A stretch of 64,000 nucleotides of DNA. Source: Adenophora triphylla var. japonica (Eukaryota > Streptophyta > Magnoliopsida > Asterales > Campanulaceae). How positions within the stretch are numbered: position 1 is the first letter of the stretch; each line of letters starts with the position of its first letter. The DNA lies in the NCBI GenBank assembly GCA_022495995.1, contig JAFEMH010007512.1, forward strand, positions 22,836 through 86,835. The letters run 5' to 3'. The notes under the pieces were generated by a model. It searched no databases. It was not told the DNA's origin and was given only the letters and a program-made list of their open reading frames with translations. Position numbers and translations under genes: made by a program. Shown one piece after another: positions 19,479 through 31,065 of this stretch.

Positions 19479-22400
19479 TTATTGCTGGGGGCCCAGAGGT
19501 TTACCAGATTCAGAGTATACCTGCTGCTCAGGTTCTTCTTCCATGGTGGCGGCGTCCTCAAGTTCTTGCAAAATAACATCAAAATTTCTCTCGACAATTG
19601 GAGGAGCTTCCCGTTTCTCACATCCATCCTCTTGGTCTTCCTGGGCGATGAAGGCCAAATCATTCTCAAGATAGGGAACAAGTGAGTGTCCACCACGGGC
19701 CGTCATGTCGTATTGGGCTTCAGAGAACCAACGAGCTAACTGCTCGAGGGTGACTTCAGCAGTTGGATCCACCAAGGCCCGACGCGCCATGTGACGTTTA
19801 CCTACCTCCAGAAAGTCCTGTGCCTTGGCGACAACAGTATTATAATACTCATCTCCCTCTTTGAATTTATCAACGGCAGCTTTAGCAGCATTTTCAGAAG
19901 CGGTCTGGAGGTCTCCTTGCCATTTCACTCGCTCGAGTCGATGTTCTTCATGCAGCTCGACTAAGAAGGTGTCCTTCTCCTTCAGAAGCTTGGAAACTGT
20001 TGCCAGCTCCGTCTGAGTCTTCTCCAGCTCCTTCTTCTCAGCATCCTTCTCCACCTCCACCTCCTTGAGCTTGGATTCTGCAGCTTCAAGGTCGGCCAAG
20101 GCTTTCTTCTTCACCATCTCCATGGCATCAAACGAGTTATCCAAATCGTTATACTTCTCTCTTAGATCGGCCAACTCTTGTGCTTTCTTGGAGTAATCTT
20201 GCAAGGCCTGCCTCTCCCTCTCAATTGAGGCCCTCCAAGAACTTTTAACCTGCTTGACCATGGTGAGGTTCTGCATTTAAGGGGAACCAGGGAAGTGTTA
20301 GCTCGTAGGTCAAGTTGGTTAAATAAAAGAACAAACGACTAGACAGAAGGGGAAAGTAAAAAACTACCTCACATTGCACCATCCCAGAGCGAGCTGAGAA
20401 CTCTTCAGGGGTAATCCCCTTATCAGCAAAATGAGCTAGGAGGTCAACATCGATGGCCCTCCTAACCACGACCTGGCCCAAGCTCATATCCGGGTAGCGT
20501 CGGCTCAAGCTATTGACCCCAATGAGAGGGGGCACATCACTCAGCCTCCTCATTTGATCCTCGAGGGACTCTTGGTTGGGGGGAGAAGGAGCTGGTGGAG
20601 GAAGTTGACTCGAGGAAACAGACTTTCCCTTCCCAGATCGCAACCTCTTACTCGTCCTCAGGGGTTGATCATCAGCATCCACCTCCATGTCATCATCCTC
20701 GATATCTACAACATTCAAGGGGCTGGCCCCCGCTATCTCTGCTTCAGAGGTCGCAACATTGGCATCCTAAATTGGGTCAGAGCTCAGGATTGCTCTAGCC
20801 GACCTGTTGGACTCGTCACCTCCTTCATTGACATCCATAGATTGAGTAACACTTCGCAGGGGGTCATCTTCTTCAATATCCTCCATGGGCACCATCCCCA
20901 CGTTATCCTTGGACAACAAACCAGTTCTCCTTTCTGCTTCTCTCTCCCTGTTAGCTCGAGCATTGGCAGCTCCATGAGCCTTCTTTGCTTTCTTCTTGTC
21001 AGAAACGCCAACAATGCGTCCCATATTTGCTTCCTGTTCGGGAGTTAAAACTGCAACAAAGCCAAAATAGCAAAGTGTTAGATCGACATACGAAAGTTCT
21101 ACATACGAGCAAGTTCTATGTACAAGCAAACTATGTACGACTTAACATCCTATATGCGATTTAACAAACGATGAGCTAAGAGAAGAGCGTACAGTACAAA
21201 ATAATTCATTATGCTGTCAGATCAACATACAGGCTACGAGCTAATCATGGGCGAGCTAATTGTTCTACATACGAAGGTCTATATACGAGCAAGCTATACA
21301 TGCAAGTTAACAGATAAAGGGCGAATAAAGGAAAGCTGAACAGGGATATCTTACCACCAGCATGCTCCCCATTGTCCTTCCAGAAGTTGGCAGTCTTCTT
21401 ACAACGTTGACATTTATCTCCAAATTTGCCCAAGGCATGGGTAACCCAATCAGGATAAATGGTGCCCCTTCCAACTGGCACCAAGGGTTGTACTTCTCCC
21501 TCTCCAGCCATCATTCCAGCCTGGATGAAGTTGTACTTGGTAGTAAGCAGACTCTCCCAACTGATGGAACCTTTGTCAGTTAATCTACACAACTTCTTAT
21601 ATAAATCGAAATGCCAGTGTGGCTCCCAATAGTCTCTCTCATCCATGGTTTCTATTTCATCATTGGGCAAAGGAAACTCCCATCCCAACCTACTCTCTAC
21701 CACCACTACGTGGGAATTCCAGCCACTATGCTTGCTGGGGAGGTTCGTGAAGAGTTTGGGAGATTCGGGTTTAGAAGGTGTACTAATGCTCAGATCCTCC
21801 CCACTATACTTGATACAGAAGAATTCCTTGAAGACCCTCATACAGGGTTCATATCCTAGAAACCTACACACCATAGCGAAGCATACCAGAACCCTACAAG
21901 TATTGGCTCATTTGGAGGGTAGTGCGTGTAGCACACTCTAAAAATTCGTTAACAAAGGGATCGAGGGGCAACCTTTGAGGCCGGCTACGAATTGTCCATA
22001 GAAGAAGGCTACTCTAGTGGCATCCTTGGTGAAGGTCGACCTAAACAGTTTCATAAAATCCTTCTGAGTATAGATGGTCACTCTATAGTCCTCCTTGCTC
22101 ACTTCACAAAAATCCCAGATCGTGCTATACCTAGAGGGCAAATTCTTCTTTTCACGCAACGGCCCGTGAGGAATATAACCTCTCTCATTCTTCCCAGGCA
22201 CGACAGAGGAGCCAAATGCATCCACTATACGGGGACTTGAAGAAGTTGAAGCTGTAGCTCCACCTCGAGTCGTCATATCTGTACAAGAAGAAGGAGAAAC
22301 AGGCGAGTCAGACCCATGAGCAATTTCAGTCGACCTACCTAAGGGCGACCTAGACTCCCCCGGAAAACCTATTATGTTTCTAAGGAAGGAGGGTTTATGG

Positions 22401-22672
22401 ACATCCCTAACATAAAACAAGGTGATATGGTCGAGCAGTTCGTGAAATAGATGAAAAGTGACGATATTTGAGTCATCAATCACTAAATTTTCAACGTCCC
22501 CTAGACTGGGCAACCCTATCTCACTGAAATTCAAATCCCACCTGGTCAAAATGGAGGCGCATTCATCCAAAGACATCTCTCTCCACTCACCGTTCACATT
22601 CTTGTACACCCTACGGTTAATAGTACAGTACCCATACCAAGCACCTGGTTCACTACGGAAGGTTCTAGCCAT
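19479..22672 (-). pseudogene. Antisense three-exon gene inside the Tat-like element
   Basis: My model is exon 1 22672-21355, exon 2 21050-20368 and exon 3 20270-19479. Donors are GGTAAG and AGGTAG, acceptors TTGCAG and ATGCAG. Phases match (1, then 0), giving 930 codons plus stop. Only three internal stops occur, at about 21940, 21907 and 20765. Exon 1 (FLGYEPCMRVFKEFF, DYWEPHWHFDLYKKL) resembles the gypsy-type putative transposase family (PF04195-like). Exon 2 is acidic with a KR-rich nuclear-localisation-like TSKRLRSGKGK. Exon 3 is a long coiled coil (LADLREKYNDLDNSFDAM, then KLKEVEVEKDAEKKELEKTQ). Such antisense extra ORFs are reported for plant gypsy elements; their function is unknown. 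Confidence 0.75.
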
Positions 22673-23146
22673 GGCGGAAATGAAAACAGAGCAGAAATTA
22701 AAACCCTAGAGCAAGAGTACAAGAGAAATACCTCAATTGATTGCAGAAGGGGGAGTCGTAGCCAAAAATGCAAGCTTGGGTTAAATCCTGGAGTTGCTCC
22801 GCAATTATCACCAAGGAGGAGCAAGAGTTTGAAGACGGTAAGAATTCGAATCAGAAAAGGATTTTGGATATTTATATTTTCCCCAAATTTGGAAGGGAAA
22901 AAGGAAATTCAAAATTGATTTTCCGAAATTAAACACTGAAGCGGTTTTCGAGAAAGACCACCAAGCGTCAAAACAGTAATGATGACCAAAAAATGGCGCT
23001 CGTTCTGATCTGACCGTTCGACGTCAACGTCCAGGATTGTGCCACGTCATCTCGGGTCGACTAAACTTCAGAGCGAGTAACGACCTGCGAGTAGCAACAA
23101 TTCTCATCAAAGACTTTCTTAACTTCCAAGTCGACAAAGTCAACTC

Positions 23147-23162
23147 GAAAGTTGGGGGCCAC
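23147..23162 (+). other. Polypurine tract of the Tat-like element
   Basis: AAGTTGGGGGCCAC directly precedes the 3' LTR. The G-rich block is the plausible plus-strand primer. Confidence 0.6.
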
Positions 23163-23762
23163 TGAACATACCAAAAATGTCGAGTTGGGCCGAGCAAGTA
23201 AAGTCCAGTCACCATCACCAGTGGCCTGCGTATTCTCAATAAACATGGATCCAACATCATAAGGCCCAAGGCCCAGCAGCAGGATACGTCAACCTAAGCT
23301 CACAGTCCGGCCTCCAAGGTCCCGATCTAGCTTGGTCCGACTCTACAAACCCTTGCATTAATTCGGATACGATCCATGGTCTACTCGACAGTCAGGTCGA
23401 CCATTCCTCAAACGGCGACCTCGACCTAATCCACAAGTGTCGACTTGACACTTGCCGGCACATTTGGTTGAACTGTTCTCATAATCACATCCCTACAAAT
23501 CAGGAGTCGTTAGAGACACGTTCCCATGACCAGTAACTGCCGCTGAAATCTCGGAGCACATGTCGCCTCCCCAAAAATACAACCACCATTGTCTATAAAT
23601 ACTTCATCACTACCAAACGGTAAAAGGTAACTGCAATTTTGTCATTTGAATTCAACTGTTCATTTACAATATTTGCTCTCCGAAACATATACGTACTCTC
23701 ACGCCCGAGGGTCTAAGCCGGAGACACATCCGGCTAGTCGTGGGTTCTGATTTCTAGTCAAA
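23163..23762 (+). repeat. 3' LTR of the Tat-like element (3'-truncated)
   Basis: It matches 11652-12250 with scattered substitutions and small indels. TATA box from 23594. Similarity to the 5' LTR stops near GTCAA at ~23762, about 50 bp before the expected end. Confidence 0.8.
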
Positions 23763-24257
23763 TAATAGTTATGTAAACTATTACTACATTATTATACTCC
23801 CGCCCGTTCCACGTGAATGAAAAATTTTAGTCAAATTGATGTAACTTTGATCAATAATTTTAAAAAATAGTGATTCTAATAAAAATTTAAGTTTTTTTTA
23901 TTCTAACACAACTAATAATATTTTTCAATAATGATTTTTAGATTTTTATAAGAATTATTATTTTTTATTTAAATTAATAGTTAAAATTATTGCAATTTAA
24001 CTAAAAGTCTCGTGATGGAGAAAGTATGTATTGAAATAGAAACCGTCAATCTACAACCGTAAGATCAAACAAATTGAAAAGAAATTCAACAATTGAAAAT
24101 AAAAAAAAAATTAAAATTGATTAATTATAGCCCTTGTATCGTAGTGATTACGGATCGATCATAGCGATTATTGTATATTTGATTTGAACTTTAATTTTTT
24201 TTTTTAAATAATCTCAAATTGTCAAATCAATTTTCTAACTTTAAATCTGAATAATCA
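23763..24257. other. AT-rich non-coding DNA, possible degenerate MITE
   Basis: TACTCCCGCCCGTTCCACG near 23800 and the reverse complement of CTCGTGATGGAGAAAGTA near 24010 are weakly inverted, as in an old Stowaway-like element. Nothing else is recognisable. Confidence 0.3.
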
Positions 24258-24343
24258 CTTACTATTTACTTATACTTATGTGTGTGTGTGTTAGATTGAA
24301 CTTACTATTTACTTATACTTATGTGTGTGTGTGTTAGATTGAA
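24258..24343. repeat. Perfect 43-bp tandem duplication
   Basis: A segment starting CTTACTATTTACTTATACTT and ending TTAGATTGAA, with an internal (TG)n, occurs twice back to back (24258-24300, 24301-24343). Confidence 0.95.
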
Positions 24344-24393
24344 CCCACCCAACTCGCACCTTCCAACTTGCAACTTACACACACACACACACC

Positions 24394-24735
24394 AAATGGG
24401 CCATGGCCCAGCGGTATCATGGGTGGCCTTCCTTCGGGGAAGTCGCCGGTTCGATTCCCTCCGGGGAATCATTGTGGTTTAATTTCATACCTTTGGTTTC
24501 AGGGACCTTTGGAGCCCCCCGGGCACATCCGTGCAGTTAAGGAAGCGGCATTGCTGGGCTTGCAACCTCAGTGTGGGGAGTTCAACTACCGCGTTGTAGG
24601 AGGGCTCCCTTGGGGCCAAGAGTATAAAGAGGTCTTTCCGCCACCCCGCCGTGGGCACATTCGCGATTTACCTCCGCTGCCAGACACCGGCGGGAGGCTG
24701 GTGGTGATTAACCCGCGAAGGCTGAACCAGGTATC

Positions 24736-24776
<41 letters not shown>
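24394..24776 (+). mobile_element. tRNA-derived SINE with poly(A) tail
   Basis: A GGCCCAGCGGTATCATGGG A-box-like head and a perfect GGTTCGATTCC B box (~24447) mark an internal RNA polymerase III promoter. A ~300-bp body follows, ending in ~39 A residues. The flanking copies ACTTACACACACAC (from 24373) and ACTTACACACACAG (from 24777) look like a target-site duplication. It lies directly upstream of the transcribed 5' region of the acidic-protein gene. The insertion looks young because the tail and duplication are intact. Confidence 0.85.
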
Positions 24777-24779
<3 letters not shown>

Positions 24780-24790
24780 TACACACACAG

Positions 24791-26840
24791 TGGAAGAGAG
24801 CCAAGCCAACGAAATCTACCAAGTCAAGAAATCATTCAATTCAATCACAGCAAACAGTACCCTTTTCAACTGTAACATCACATTTTGATTTTGTACCTAA
24901 TCCCCCCAATCCGACCACTAATTTCCCTTCACTGTACAGATTTCTTCTCCCCTTTTCAAGGTATGTTTCTACTTTTCTCATTTATTTAGTCAATGTTGCA
25001 ATTGAATCTTTGAAGTATTCAGAAAATTTCATTTCCTTACTTGTTTATGCGTATAGGTTTGGTACTGTGACGAATGTTGGCTTGTATTTGTGTTTTGATC
25101 GGTTATTGCTGCTTATTAACTGTTTTAGAAGATGGGTTTTGGTTGCCCTAGTAGAAAGATTCGATTTTGGGTATTGTTAATGTTAGTCGTAGGGTTTTTA
25201 TTTGGGAAATTCAGTTTTATTAATTGCTGTTTCCAATTTTACCTGAAACTCATTTCGTTTACTATAATTTTGGGGGGATTAGAGTATTGAGCTTCAGTTC
25301 GTTTGTTAGGTGATTGGTTGTTGAACTTAGTTTTGGTTGAGAGGAAACTCTTTTGGGAAAATGTGTGATTTAGTCTAACATGGTTGATCTACTAATCACA
25401 TTAGGTTTCTTGAGCACAATCCAGACACACTTGGTGTTAATATGCGATGTTATATGAAGACAAAAATTAACGCAAGTAGCTATAATACCTTTACCATTTT
25501 TGCTCGTTTTGTTCTCTTTTGGGGGTTTATGTGTCCGAGTTGGAATACCGAATTGGTTTTGCATTTAATTTACCCAAATTTTGTTTATGTGGGTAAGTTC
25601 TATCTTTTTCATTTGTTCCTTACTCCCGTATGTTACTTTGGAACTGATTGGTTTGAGTCACTGTTTGATGAGTACTTTTGGCAGTTAGGAGCTGAATTGC
25701 TGAATAATAAGATTTTGGAGGGTTGTCTTTTCTACATGCATCAAATGAAGCATTCAAATTGCCCAATCTTTATGGTGCAAGTTCCTCGAGGATATTTTCT
25801 AAGAATCCTTGGTTGATCGTGCTGGATAATGTAGGAATCTAGATCCAAACGATGTGCAACTTACTTCCCAAATAAACATGAGCTCTCTTTGTCAACCCCT
25901 GCCCAGGCTGCCCCGAACCCTATTTCTAGACTTATCAAGTTGCAAGTTGGATAAAATGTTTGTCAAAAGTACTTTATCTGGTTGAACATTATTGATCTAC
26001 TGATCATATTATGCTTCTTGAACACGACCCAGAACTCACAGTCTCACCTGTGTGTGAATTTATGAGGAATAAATTAAATAGAAGTGACTTCGATTCCTTT
26101 TCCTTTTTGACTTGGTCTCTTTCCTTTTTGAGGCCTGAGGTGGAAGGGTTGGATTAGGGTTCCAATTTGACTCAACATCTGATTTACAAAAACTTATGCT
26201 CATATTGGTACTTCTTTTTATCGTTTTCTCTTACTAGTTGTTTGTATGTTGTTTGAAACTGATAAGTTATGGTGACTGTTTGATGAGAACCAATGAAGAT
26301 TGAGATGTTTTAGACTTTTCATTTATTTTGCATGTAATAGCACATTGGAAATGCCTGAGATTCATGGCGCAAGTTCCATGGCTGTTGTTTTGGTCCGGTT
26401 CTCAAACATTGATTTTCAGCTATTTGACATAAGACTTTCACAGCAATTTGTGTTGTAGAATGTATAGCTATCGTGTAAATTGATTTGACATGTGATTATT
26501 CAGCATTTATGATTAAAAATTGAAACTGAAAACATTTAACTATGGTAGGCTTGTTTGAAACTTTCTATATGATTTGTTTTGCCATTGGTCCATCTCCCTG
26601 AGGGTTCTTGTGTAAACTATGGTCAAATAAGCATAACGGCAGAATGTGGATATTTTAGTTTTTCCCTTTAACACAAAACCAGTAAACTGCAGTGCGTTGG
26701 ATCAATAACTTGATTGCTTTAGACCTTAGATTATGTTTTTTTGTTTCTCGAATTCATATTTGGCTTAAATGGAGGTTTTTATCAGTTTGTGCAGTTGAGA
26801 GAGGAACGAAGAGCGGAAAGAAACTTTTTAGATATTCGAC
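24791..26840 (+). other. 5'UTR exon, 1.83 kb leader intron and second UTR exon of the acidic-protein gene
   Basis: A non-coding leader ending TTTTCAAG is followed by GTATGTTT at 24961. The matching acceptor is TTTGTGCAG at 26786-26794, 46 bases before the ATG at 26841. The intron (24961-26794, 1834 bp) is T-rich as plant introns are. The transcription start is not fixed; the first exon may begin close to or inside the SINE at 24394-24776. ORFs within the intron are chance frames. Confidence 0.6.
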
Positions 26841-28574
26841 ATGTTTAGGCATTCACCTGGTAGAAACCAGAGGTCTAAAGGAATCAAAACCAAATATGTC
26901 CTGCAAATTGGTTTGTTACTTGCTGTTTGCTTTTGGTTGATTTACCAAGTCAAGCATTCTCATGATAAGAAGGAATTTGATTCTAGTGATACCGAAGAAA
27001 CAAAGATCTCCTTTAATGCACGGAGAGCTGATGAAGTCATAAAACTTGGTAGGAAAGATCTGCTTCCCCAATCAGAGGAAACATCTAAAACCACTGAGAA
27101 GCAAGATGAAGAGGAAATGGAAGAAGAAACTGGAGGAGAAGATGAAGAGATCAAGCATGAAGTGGAAGACCAAGAAGAGGACAAGACCGAAGAGGATAAG
27201 GATGAAGGAAGAGGAGGTGGAGATGATGAGATAGATGAACACGAACAAGAGAAATCTGATACTGAGGGGGACCATGAAGAGGACTTGGTGGATAATGAAA
27301 AGGAGGGAGAAGAAGGTGATGAGAAGGATGTCGAAGATGAAGAAGGTCAAAGTCAAACCAAGAAAGAGAGTTCTTTGGAGGAACATGGTGGGGTTGCTCA
27401 AAATACTCACGAGGCTCGGGAGGAAAATTACAAGGGAGATGATGCTTCGAGTGCCGTGACTCATGATACTCAAACAACTGAAAATGAAAATGGAACCGTA
27501 GAGAACTCAAATGAGAATGCTGAAAATAAAAATGTTAGCGTAGAAAACTCAAATGAAAATGGAAGAGTAGATAACTCAAATGAGAATGCTGAAAATGACA
27601 ATGGAAATGTAGAGAAGTCAAATGAGAATGCTGAAAATGAAGAGAAAGTTGTTAACAGTGAAGAGTTCAATGCAAGTTCAAACTCCACTGAGGAAAAGGT
27701 GGAAGATATTGAAACAGCTAAAGACAGAGGCAAAGAAAATTCAGATGAGAATGCTGAAACAGATTCATCGAAACATGAAAATGAAGTGAATAACAGTAAA
27801 GAACTCAATTCAGGTGGAAACACTACAGTGGTAAAGATGGAAGATGTTGAAAGAGCCGAAAATGGGACTTCTTCAAATATAATTACTAAAGAAACAGGTT
27901 CTGAAGGTATTGTGTTCAACAACTCTGCGAATTCTTCAATAACTGTAGAGTTGAACAATCAGTTATTACCCAGCAATAATTCTGCGGACGTGATCAAAGA
28001 TTCTTCAATGCAGAATGGAGCAGAGATGACATCAGATCCAATTCAAGCTCAAAATACCTCGGAAAAGGCTATAACTTCTGGAGAAATCTCAGATACTAAT
28101 CAAACTAATTCTTACGCAACGGGTAACCTTGTACATGAGAATGTTGAAGGAACCACAGTAGGAGGGTCATCAAATTCCTCATTTAAATCTGAAATTATGG
28201 AATCACAAAACACCACCACAGGCTCTAGTGATTCATCTGCTTCAGATTCAGAGGCAGGTACTGATGCAAGCATCAAGGAGCATTCAGACACTAGCTATGA
28301 AGGGAAAGGAACAGATGAGAACTCTGGCTCCTCGGAATCTGAAAAGGAGTTGGGTACTGATTCAAGCCAGAATGAACACTCGGACACCAGCAATGAAAGG
28401 GAAGGAATAGATGAGAGCTCTGAAACTGAAATCGTGGATGAAATTCAACATGATTCAATTGATTCATATGACTCATCACTCCATCAAGAGGAAAAAGATG
28501 TTAGGACTGATCTTGACACTCTGCCGGATATTAGAACAGAGGGAAGCAACAGTGAAGATGCTGGTGCGGAATGA
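26841..28574 (+). CDS. Acidic single-pass membrane protein, unknown function (577 aa)
   Basis: The start MFRHSPGRNQRSKGIKTKY is basic and is followed by one hydrophobic segment (about residues 20-37, YVLQIGLLLAVCFWLIYQV), then KHSHDKKEF. That predicts an N-terminal signal anchor, with the rest most likely lumenal or extracytoplasmic. Residues ~50-190 are Glu/Asp/Lys-rich. Residues ~215-275 hold repeats of the type NSNENAEN. Residues ~470-530 contain a tandem pair of ~33 aa around EHSDTS. The rest is Ser/Asn/Thr-rich and probably disordered. I recall plant proteins with the same N-terminus annotated only as dentin-sialophosphoprotein-like or uncharacterised. It is intact, with no stops or shifts, and is a host gene rather than a transposon gene. 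Confidence 0.85.
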   Translation: MFRHSPGRNQRSKGIKTKYVLQIGLLLAVCFWLIYQVKHSHDKKEFDSSDTEETKISFNARRADEVIKLGRKDLLPQSEETSKTTEKQDEEEMEEETGGEDEEIKHEVEDQEEDKTEEDKDEGRGGGDDEIDEHEQEKSDTEGDHEEDLVDNEKEGEEGDEKDVEDEEGQSQTKKESSLEEHGGVAQNTHEAREENYKGDDASSAVTHDTQTTENENGTVENSNENAENKNVSVENSNENGRVDNSNENAENDNGNVEKSNENAENEEKVVNSEEFNASSNSTEEKVEDIETAKDRGKENSDENAETDSSKHENEVNNSKELNSGGNTTVVKMEDVERAENGTSSNIITKETGSEGIVFNNSANSSITVELNNQLLPSNNSADVIKDSSMQNGAEMTSDPIQAQNTSEKAITSGEISDTNQTNSYATGNLVHENVEGTTVGGSSNSSFKSEIMESQNTTTGSSDSSASDSEAGTDASIKEHSDTSYEGKGTDENSGSSESEKELGTDSSQNEHSDTSNEREGIDESSETEIVDEIQHDSIDSYDSSLHQEEKDVRTDLDTLPDIRTEGSNSEDAGAE

Positions 28575-29250
28575 TTATACAGATTTTAAAACGGTAATTG
28601 GATTGGTTTTGTGTTTTTTTTCTTGTTGAAATTGTTATTCCTTGTTTTCTTTGAGGAAGCTTTCAGGTCTACGAGTAGTATATTCTCTTGTGTGTAATAT
28701 CAGTCAGTTTCTAGAGAATATTGTCTCAACTTTTGGACTCAAAAGCATAGGGCAAGTAGATCATTCTGAAAAGCCTGAATCTGTATAAATGTTTCTCTAT
28801 CAATGTTACACTTTGGCTGCCTGTGTTTGAGAAGTCCCAGAGATGTTTCTGCTACTCCTTGTGTTAAAAAAAAAAAAAAAAAAGACTTTGTTTTCTTATT
28901 TTTCATCTATGATACTTGATGGAAAGGAGTCATTTTGAGACTTCATGCATGCTGTATGCTAATGAAAATCATCGGCCTACTTCAAAACGATCGTTTTTCA
29001 TCATGTTTCAAAGTTTCAATTAAGAAAAACTGCACAAAAAGTCTGTGATTAGGATGTGTAGCGCAGCGCTTAAAGGTCTTGGGTTTAAACTTTTTTGCGT
29101 ATATAGTCATTGTGTTACATATTTAAAGGATTTAAGTCTATGGCACTAATAATGAGGGTATTTCTGCATCTATGTTTAAAAAATGAGTTGGTCTTATGAA
29201 AAACGCGTTTTTCCTGTCACTTAGGAAAAATGTGTTGGGTTTTCCCGTTT
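28575..29250 (+). other. 3'UTR and downstream intergenic DNA
   Basis: T-rich sequence follows the stop codon, typical of a plant 3'UTR; a run of 19 A lies at 28866-28884. No canonical AATAAA is close. At ~29050-29090 a weak tRNA-like stretch (TAGCGCAGCGCTT...GGGTTTAAAC) could be a SINE remnant. No gene is seen. Confidence 0.4.
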
Positions 29251-29870
29251 ATGCCAGTGCCTGTTTAACAAAGTGCCAGTGCATATGTATAACAAAGTGC
29301 CAGTGAAAAAAGTGTCAGTACCAGTTTAACAAAGTGTCAGTGTAAACTGGCACTGGCACTTTGTTAAACTGACACTTGCACTTTTATACGGGCACTTTTA
29401 TATACATAAACTGGCACTCTTCACACTGGCACTCTGTTACACTAACACTGGCACTTTGTTACACTAATATTTTTGCTGGCTCTCAAAAACACAAGCACTG
29501 GCATTCAAAAAAACATGGACTGTCATTCAAAATCACGTACACTCGGCACTAAAAAAAAAAAAAAAAACATGGACTGCATTCAAAATCACGTACACTGGCA
29601 CTCAAATACACATATACACTGGCACTCAAAAAACACTGGTAATCATTTTTGCTGACATTCAAAAAAACATGGACTGGCATTCCAAAAAACATGAACTGGC
29701 ACTCAAAAAAACAAACACTGGCATTAGTATACACTAGAACGGGCACATCAAATCCCCCAGCAACCCCTCGCCCTGGCACTCCTAAATACATGAACTGGCA
29801 CTCAAAAAAACAAACACTGGCATTAGTTTACACTATAACTGGCACTCAAAAAAACAAACACTGAAAAAAG
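29251..29870. repeat. Degenerate minisatellite of CACTGGCACT motifs with an inverted repeat
   Basis: Dozens of copies of TGGCACT/AGTGCCA are spread over ~620 bp. The orientation switches near 29346: a 21-bp arm at 29322-29342 faces 29351-29371 with one mismatch and an 8-bp spacer. To the right the units become ACTGGCACTCAAAAAACA and GGCATTAGTATACACTA. Confidence 0.8.
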
Positions 29871-29872
29871 AA

Positions 29873-30668
29873 AATTTAAGATCTCCGGCTAAATAAGGAG
29901 TAGCACAAAGAACACTCCGCAATGAACACCTTGGCTCGGCTACCTCCACGCACAAAATACGCAGAAGAAGGCGCTCGGAATGACAAAAGATCACTGCAAA
30001 CGAGAGGAGGGTCCTGGTCCCGGAGATGGTGATGGTCCCATGGATTGTGAAGGTGGCAAAATTAGATCGGTGGGTGACGTGTCAGGAGCCATTAATGGTG
30101 AACGCGACAAGCTAATTGGGCTAATAGTTGGTGGGGCCAGGGTTGGAGACGGTGGGCTAATAGTCAATTTCTTGATGAAGATAATCAACGAAAACAACTA
30201 CTGATTGAAAGCAATCAAATAGTGTGCGAGTGTGTGTTTATCTCAATTATACTCAAAGCGCATAGAGATCGAATTGAGAATGATCGACGAGCGTTTCCGC
30301 CATGGATTTGCACATAGTAAAGGTGAGAGAGAAATCAGAGGGTTTAGAAAGGTGGGAAAGGCAGCGTTAAGAGAGAAGAAGGAAAACAGAGAGCGAACTC
30401 ACCATGGACAACGTTTAGAGAGAGAGAGAGCGATCTCTGTTTTACGTCTTCTCTGTTTGCGTCTAGTGAGAGACTCCAGCTTAGAGAGAGAGAGATTACT
30501 CCTTTACAAATGAAAAACACGTTTTTTGTTAAGCTTAAAAAAAACACATATTTTACAAGTTTTTGGCTTCAAAATATTATAAAAGAAAAAAAATACATTT
30601 TTACATAATGGTTTTTTATTACATTGTTTAGGTCCAACCCACCCACCTACAACACACATCCCTGACTA
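29873..30668. other. Intergenic stretch, nothing recognised
   Basis: There is moderate coding-like composition at 29980-30200, but no frame matches a family I know. Short (GA)n runs occur near 30417 and 30485. It could be a decayed gene fragment. Confidence 0.2.
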
Positions 30669-30676
30669 AAAAATAG

Positions 30677-31065
30677 TAGGGATGACCAAATTCGGTCTGG
30701 TTCCGGTTTCGGGCCTTGAACCGCCGGTTCCGGTTCGGCGAGGAGGTGAACCTTAACCGGCCCGCTTTTCTCACGGTTCCGGTTATCCGGTTTCGGTTTT
30801 CTCACGGTTTTGGTCCGGTTTCGGGCTTTTCCGGTCCGGTTCCGGACCGGTTCTATTGAAAAACAACAAATTTTCGTTCGGTTCCGGGCTTTTTCCGGTC
30901 CGGTTCACCATTTTGGTGAACCTTAACCGGCCCGCCTCCAAACCGGTTCCGGTTACCCCGGTTCCGGTTTTCTCCCCGGTTCATGGCGGTTCCGGGCTTT
31001 TCCGGGCCGGTTCCGGTCCGATTTTCCGGTTCCGGTCCGGTTCCGGTCCGGTTTGGCCATCCCTA
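30677..31065. mobile_element. hAT-type MITE, 389 bp
   Basis: The termini are inverted: TAGGGATGACCAAATTCGG at the left and CCGGTTTGGCCATCCCTA at the right. An exact 8-bp target-site duplication, AAAAATAG, flanks it (30669-30676 and 31066-31073), the length typical of hAT elements. The interior is built from CCGGTTCCGG-type repeats and has no ORF of its own. Confidence 0.88.

Larger units (their letters stand above)
11652..23762 (+). mobile_element. Near-complete Tat-like Ty3/gypsy retrotransposon, 12.1 kb
   Basis: Order: 5' LTR, PBS, gag, protease, RT, RNase H, archaeal-type RNase H, integrase, tandem-repeat UTR, antisense gene, PPT, 3' LTR. The RT-RNH-INT order makes it gypsy. The second RNase H and the antisense gene before the 3' LTR point to the Tat lineage. 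Coding frames carry several frameshifts and stops, so it is defective. The two LTRs look roughly 95 percent alike by eye. No target-site duplication is visible; the left flank is a (TA)n tract and the 3' LTR lacks its last ~50 bp. Confidence 0.88.

Noticed and set aside
24394..24460. tRNA gene from the A and B boxes
   Set aside because: No acceptor stem or cloverleaf, and the unit ends in poly(A) with target duplications, so it is a SINE. The same applies to 40316-40378 and the weak stretch near 29050.
24368..25180. 270-codon + frame across the SINE
   Set aside because: It reads SINE, poly(A) as poly-Lys, 5'UTR and intron; there is no protein-like continuity.
27072..27958. Long - strand frames opposite the acidic-protein gene
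   Set aside because: They are shadows of GAA/GAG-rich codons (Leu/Phe/Ser-rich) without family resemblance.
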